From the NCBI RefSeq assembly GCF_001421665.1, contig NZ_LMKV01000023.1:286592-350591 (forward strand): 64,000 nucleotides of DNA. The letters run 5' to 3'. The notes under the pieces were generated by a model. It was not told the origin of the DNA. It saw nothing but the letters and a program-made list of their open reading frames with translations, and searched no databases. The position numbers and the translations under genes were made by a program. The stretch is from Sphingobium sp. Leaf26. Its GTDB lineage: Bacteria > Pseudomonadota > Alphaproteobacteria > Sphingomonadales > Sphingomonadaceae. Shown here piece by piece: positions 62,076 through 64,000 of this stretch; positions within the stretch are counted from its first letter, which is position 1, and every line of letters begins with the position of its first letter.

Positions 62076-62294
62076 ATGGATGACCCGCCACATGGTCCGA
62101 TCGATCAACTGACCCCCAGGGAACTCGAAACTCTGCGCGCCATCGCACTTGGCCTGTCTGCCAAGGAAGCTGCCAAGCTGCTCAATATCGCGCCGCGTAC
62201 GGTGGAGCGTCATATCGACCATATTCGGTTGAAAACACGCACCCGAAATCGGTCTCATATGGTGGCTTTCGCCATCGCCAACGGATTGGTGTGA
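62076..62294 (+). CDS. stand-alone LuxR-type HTH protein, paralogue
   Basis: This protein of about 72 residues reads 'IDQLTPRELETLRAIALGLSAKEAAKLLNIAPRTVERHIDHIRLKTRTRNRSHMVAFAIANGL' and aligns closely with the HTH protein at 61547 (shared SAKE, IAP-TVERH, RLKTRTRNR). It also has only the DNA-binding domain. GGAA before MDDPPH supports 62076, and an ATG at 62064 is possible. The gene diverges from its paralogue, suggesting duplication and joint or opposing control. Confidence 0.85.
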   Translation: MDDPPHGPIDQLTPRELETLRAIALGLSAKEAAKLLNIAPRTVERHIDHIRLKTRTRNRSHMVAFAIANGLV

Positions 62295-62367
62295 CGGCAT
62301 CCTCGATCGCGCAATACCTGCAAAGACCATGTGCATAATGCCGGCTGTGGCCGGCATGAACGCTCGA

Positions 62368-62748
62368 TCAATGCTCGAACAGGCTGCGATCGGGCGATAG
62401 CTGCTGGAGCAAGGCGGCAAGGACGACCGTCGATCGCGCAGGCTTGAGGATGACGGGCAGATCCGGATATTTCCGGGCCAACTCCTCTGGCAATCCGGTC
62501 CCGGTATGAATGACGAAGGGTATGAGCCTTTCGATCAATGCCAGAGCAAGGGGCGTCACGTCGCGGTCCAGCAGGTTGGCATCCAATATGGCAGCAACTA
62601 TCTTTTGAGTTTCGACCAGGGCCAATGCTTCGGCGACCGTCGAAACCGGACCGATCGCCAGCCCATCATTGTCCTCGATAGCCATGACCAGATTGAGCGC
62701 CAGAAAAGGCTCATCTTCCACGACCAATATCGGCAATCTGTTGAGCAT
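62368..62748 (-). CDS. single-domain response regulator (CheY-like receiver)
   Basis: This 126-residue receiver domain starts MLNRLPILVVEDEPFLALNLVMAIED, with GGGAGGTGAT just upstream. The acidic pair is in VVEDE, the phosphorylated Asp in 'VAAILDANLLDRDV', and the conserved Lys in 'LPVILKPARSTVVLAALLQQL'. There is no output domain. Such small receivers in alphaproteobacteria often pair with HWE/HisKA2 histidine kinases; none is in the window. Confidence 0.9.
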   Translation of the reverse strand: MLNRLPILVVEDEPFLALNLVMAIEDNDGLAIGPVSTVAEALALVETQKIVAAILDANLLDRDVTPLALALIERLIPFVIHTGTGLPEELARKYPDLPVILKPARSTVVLAALLQQLSPDRSLFEH

Positions 62749-62969
62749 ATCACCTCCCTGTGAGCGGGAGCGTGACATCTCTCAGTCGCAGGCGCTCATA
62801 TCGAAGCCAGCGATAGGCTCCAAACCATTATTATCCCAGATTAGTTTCATGGATTAATAATGCAGAGACAAGACCGAAGTTTTTATATAGGGTAACGGCA
62901 TCATTGGCTGTGTTTTGGCCGCCAATGACTGAGAGATGCGATGCGCTCCCGTCAAATTACGGAGCGCTT

Positions 62970-63689
62970 ATGCCTGTTTCCCCCATCTCTCCCATGGTCG
63001 ATAAACTCAAACTCTGGCTGCCGCTGACCGCGGCAGACGAGGCGGCAATATTGTCGCTTCCGCATGTCATTCGTTCGTTACGAGCATCCGAATTCATCGT
63101 CCGGGAGGATGACAGACCAACCCATAGCTGCCTGCTGCTCTCCGGTTACGCCATTCGCCATAAAGTCGCCGGAAATGGCGGCCGGCAAATATTTTCCATC
63201 CATATGAAGGGCGACGTTGTCGATCTGCACAATTCGATTCTTCGCCGTGCCGATCATAACATTCAGGCGCTGACCACAGTCGATGTCGCGATGATACCGG
63301 TAGCCGCTATCCGCGAAATCATCACCGCATATCCTCAAGTCGGAGAGGCAATGTGGTATGAAACGTTAGTCGATGCGGCCATTTTCCGCGAATGGACGCT
63401 CAACGTCGGACGCAGGGATGCCCGCGCGAGAACCGCGCATCTTCTATGCGAATTTTCCGTTCGTCTGGACGTTGCAGGTCTTGGCGAGAAGGATCATTAC
63501 GAACTCCCCATGACGCAGGAACAATTGGCCGATGCTCTGGCCTTGACCAATGTTCATATAAACAGGACGCTCAAGCATCTTGCTGATGAAGGGTATATCG
63601 AAAGAAGTAAACGATCGATTCGCATTCTCGATTTCCTTCAGCTCGCTAGAGTCGCGGATTTCGACACGAGATATCTGCATCTCGACTGA
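62970..63689 (+). CDS. Crp/Fnr family transcriptional regulator
   Basis: This 239-residue regulator starts MPVSPISPMVDKLKLWLPLT, with GGAG five bases upstream. It has an N-terminal cyclic-nucleotide-binding-like beta roll ('RASEFIVREDDRPTHSCLLLSGYAIRHKVAGNGGRQIFSIHMKGDVVDLHNSI') and the dimer helix ('WTLNVGRRDARARTAHLLCEFSVRL'). The C-terminal winged helix is 'LPMTQEQLADALALTNVHINRTLKHLADEGYIERSKRSIRILD'. No Cys cluster for an iron-sulfur centre is visible in the first residues, so it is not a classic Fnr. The effector is unknown. Confidence 0.9.
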   Translation: MPVSPISPMVDKLKLWLPLTAADEAAILSLPHVIRSLRASEFIVREDDRPTHSCLLLSGYAIRHKVAGNGGRQIFSIHMKGDVVDLHNSILRRADHNIQALTTVDVAMIPVAAIREIITAYPQVGEAMWYETLVDAAIFREWTLNVGRRDARARTAHLLCEFSVRLDVAGLGEKDHYELPMTQEQLADALALTNVHINRTLKHLADEGYIERSKRSIRILDFLQLARVADFDTRYLHLD

Positions 63690-63808
63690 ACCTCGGTCCA
63701 CTGCCATGCCATCGTTCGGCGCGATAGCTGCGCGCGCCTCTCGATATGGCATGAAATGTTCTGTGCGTCATGCAAGCGCAATGTGCTGAACCAGACGGAT
63801 GCCAACCT

Positions 63809-63887
63809 CTAGTGGATTGATCTTGACATTTGCATCCCCTGGCGGCTGGGATGGGTCTGCAAATGTCAAAATCGTAAAATCCACTAG
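63809..63887. repeat. 79-bp inverted repeat next to IS remnant
   Basis: CTAGTGGATT (63809-63818) matches AATCCACTAG (63878-63887), and TTGACATTTGCA (63823-63834) matches TGCAAATGTCAA (63858-63869), all as exact reverse complements around a 23-base centre. It lies 35 bases before the transposase stop and may be a small non-autonomous element or an IS-associated structure. Confidence 0.75.
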
Positions 63888-63922
63888 AATCAAAAGATTG
63901 CTAGGCTGTAGTGACGATTTAA

Positions 63923-64000
63923 TCATTTGAGCCATAGCATGATGCTGGCGAGCTTGATGAAGCCAAGGAAGTTGGCGGCGATCTTGTCGTATCGAGTAGC
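63923..64000 (-). mobile_element. IS5-type transposase, C-terminal end (runs off window)
   Basis: The last 25 codons on the minus strand read RYDKIAANFLGFIKLASIMLWLK and then stop. The R-Y-(D/E)-K-x-A-x-N-F pattern is the conserved C-terminus of IS5/IS4-group transposases. Only this end lies in the window, so I cannot say if the element is complete. It marks the right edge of the regulatory block after the EPS island. Confidence 0.85.

Overview
The window looks like chromosome from a sphingomonad alphaproteobacterium (Sphingobium/Sphingomonas type). The evidence is the high GC content, the alphaproteobacterial gene-transfer-agent (GTA)-like head genes with a DUF6127 protein, the dispersed palindromic intergenic repeats, and a sphingan/gum-like exopolysaccharide (EPS) locus. 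The genus is inferred from gene content, not from a marker gene.

Region 1 (about 0.8-16 kb, mostly minus strand) is a GTA/HK97-type head module broken up by cellular genes. In transcription order it holds a small-terminase candidate, large terminase, portal, DUF6127, prohead protease, major capsid, a tail fibre with a self-cleaving S74 chaperone domain, a fibre adaptor, a head-tail connector and a DUF3168 tail terminator. Interspersed are an M28 peptidase, a nitroreductase, small membrane or secreted proteins, and a two-gene lower-GC insert (DUF2335 membrane protein plus a small basic protein) between protease and capsid. Each GTA transcription unit is preceded by a terminator-like hairpin close to its start codon, which suggests control by antitermination. 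No tail genes beyond DUF3168 are in the window.

Region 2 (about 16-24 kb) is ordinary chromosome: GST, DJ-1/PfpI protein, TonB-like protein, SNARE-associated membrane protein, apolipoprotein N-acyltransferase (lnt, with a palindromic element inside its reading frame), metK and trmB. Several palindromic repeat families lie between the genes.

Region 3 (about 24.4-61.5 kb) is a large EPS island. It has an aminotransferase and a PhyH-type oxygenase, a Wza/GumC/BY-kinase export set with an outer-membrane barrel, a divergent promoter carrying a perfect inverted repeat, a WecG-type transferase, an SGNH hydrolase, a GH-like lipoprotein, Wzy-like and Wzx-like proteins, an acyltransferase and seven GT4/GT2 glycosyltransferases. 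It ends with a GumD/WbaP-type initiating phosphoglycosyltransferase. Nested between the glycosyltransferases is a two-protein NRPS-PKS line. The NRPS is formyltransferase - partial C domain - adenylation domain split by a luciferase-like monooxygenase - PCP. The PKS is KS-AT-KR-DH-ACP with a Cys-nucleophile thioesterase. A coupled GT2 gene and an Sfp-type phosphopantetheinyl transferase follow. The adenylation pocket reads as glycine-like, so I predict an oxidised N-formylglycyl starter extended once by malonate. The glycan context suggests this acyl unit decorates, or is decorated by, the polysaccharide. This is the most unusual system in the window.

Region 4 (about 61.5-64 kb) holds two stand-alone LuxR-type HTH proteins, a single-domain response regulator, a Crp/Fnr regulator, an 80-bp inverted repeat and the 3' end of an IS5-type transposase running off the window.
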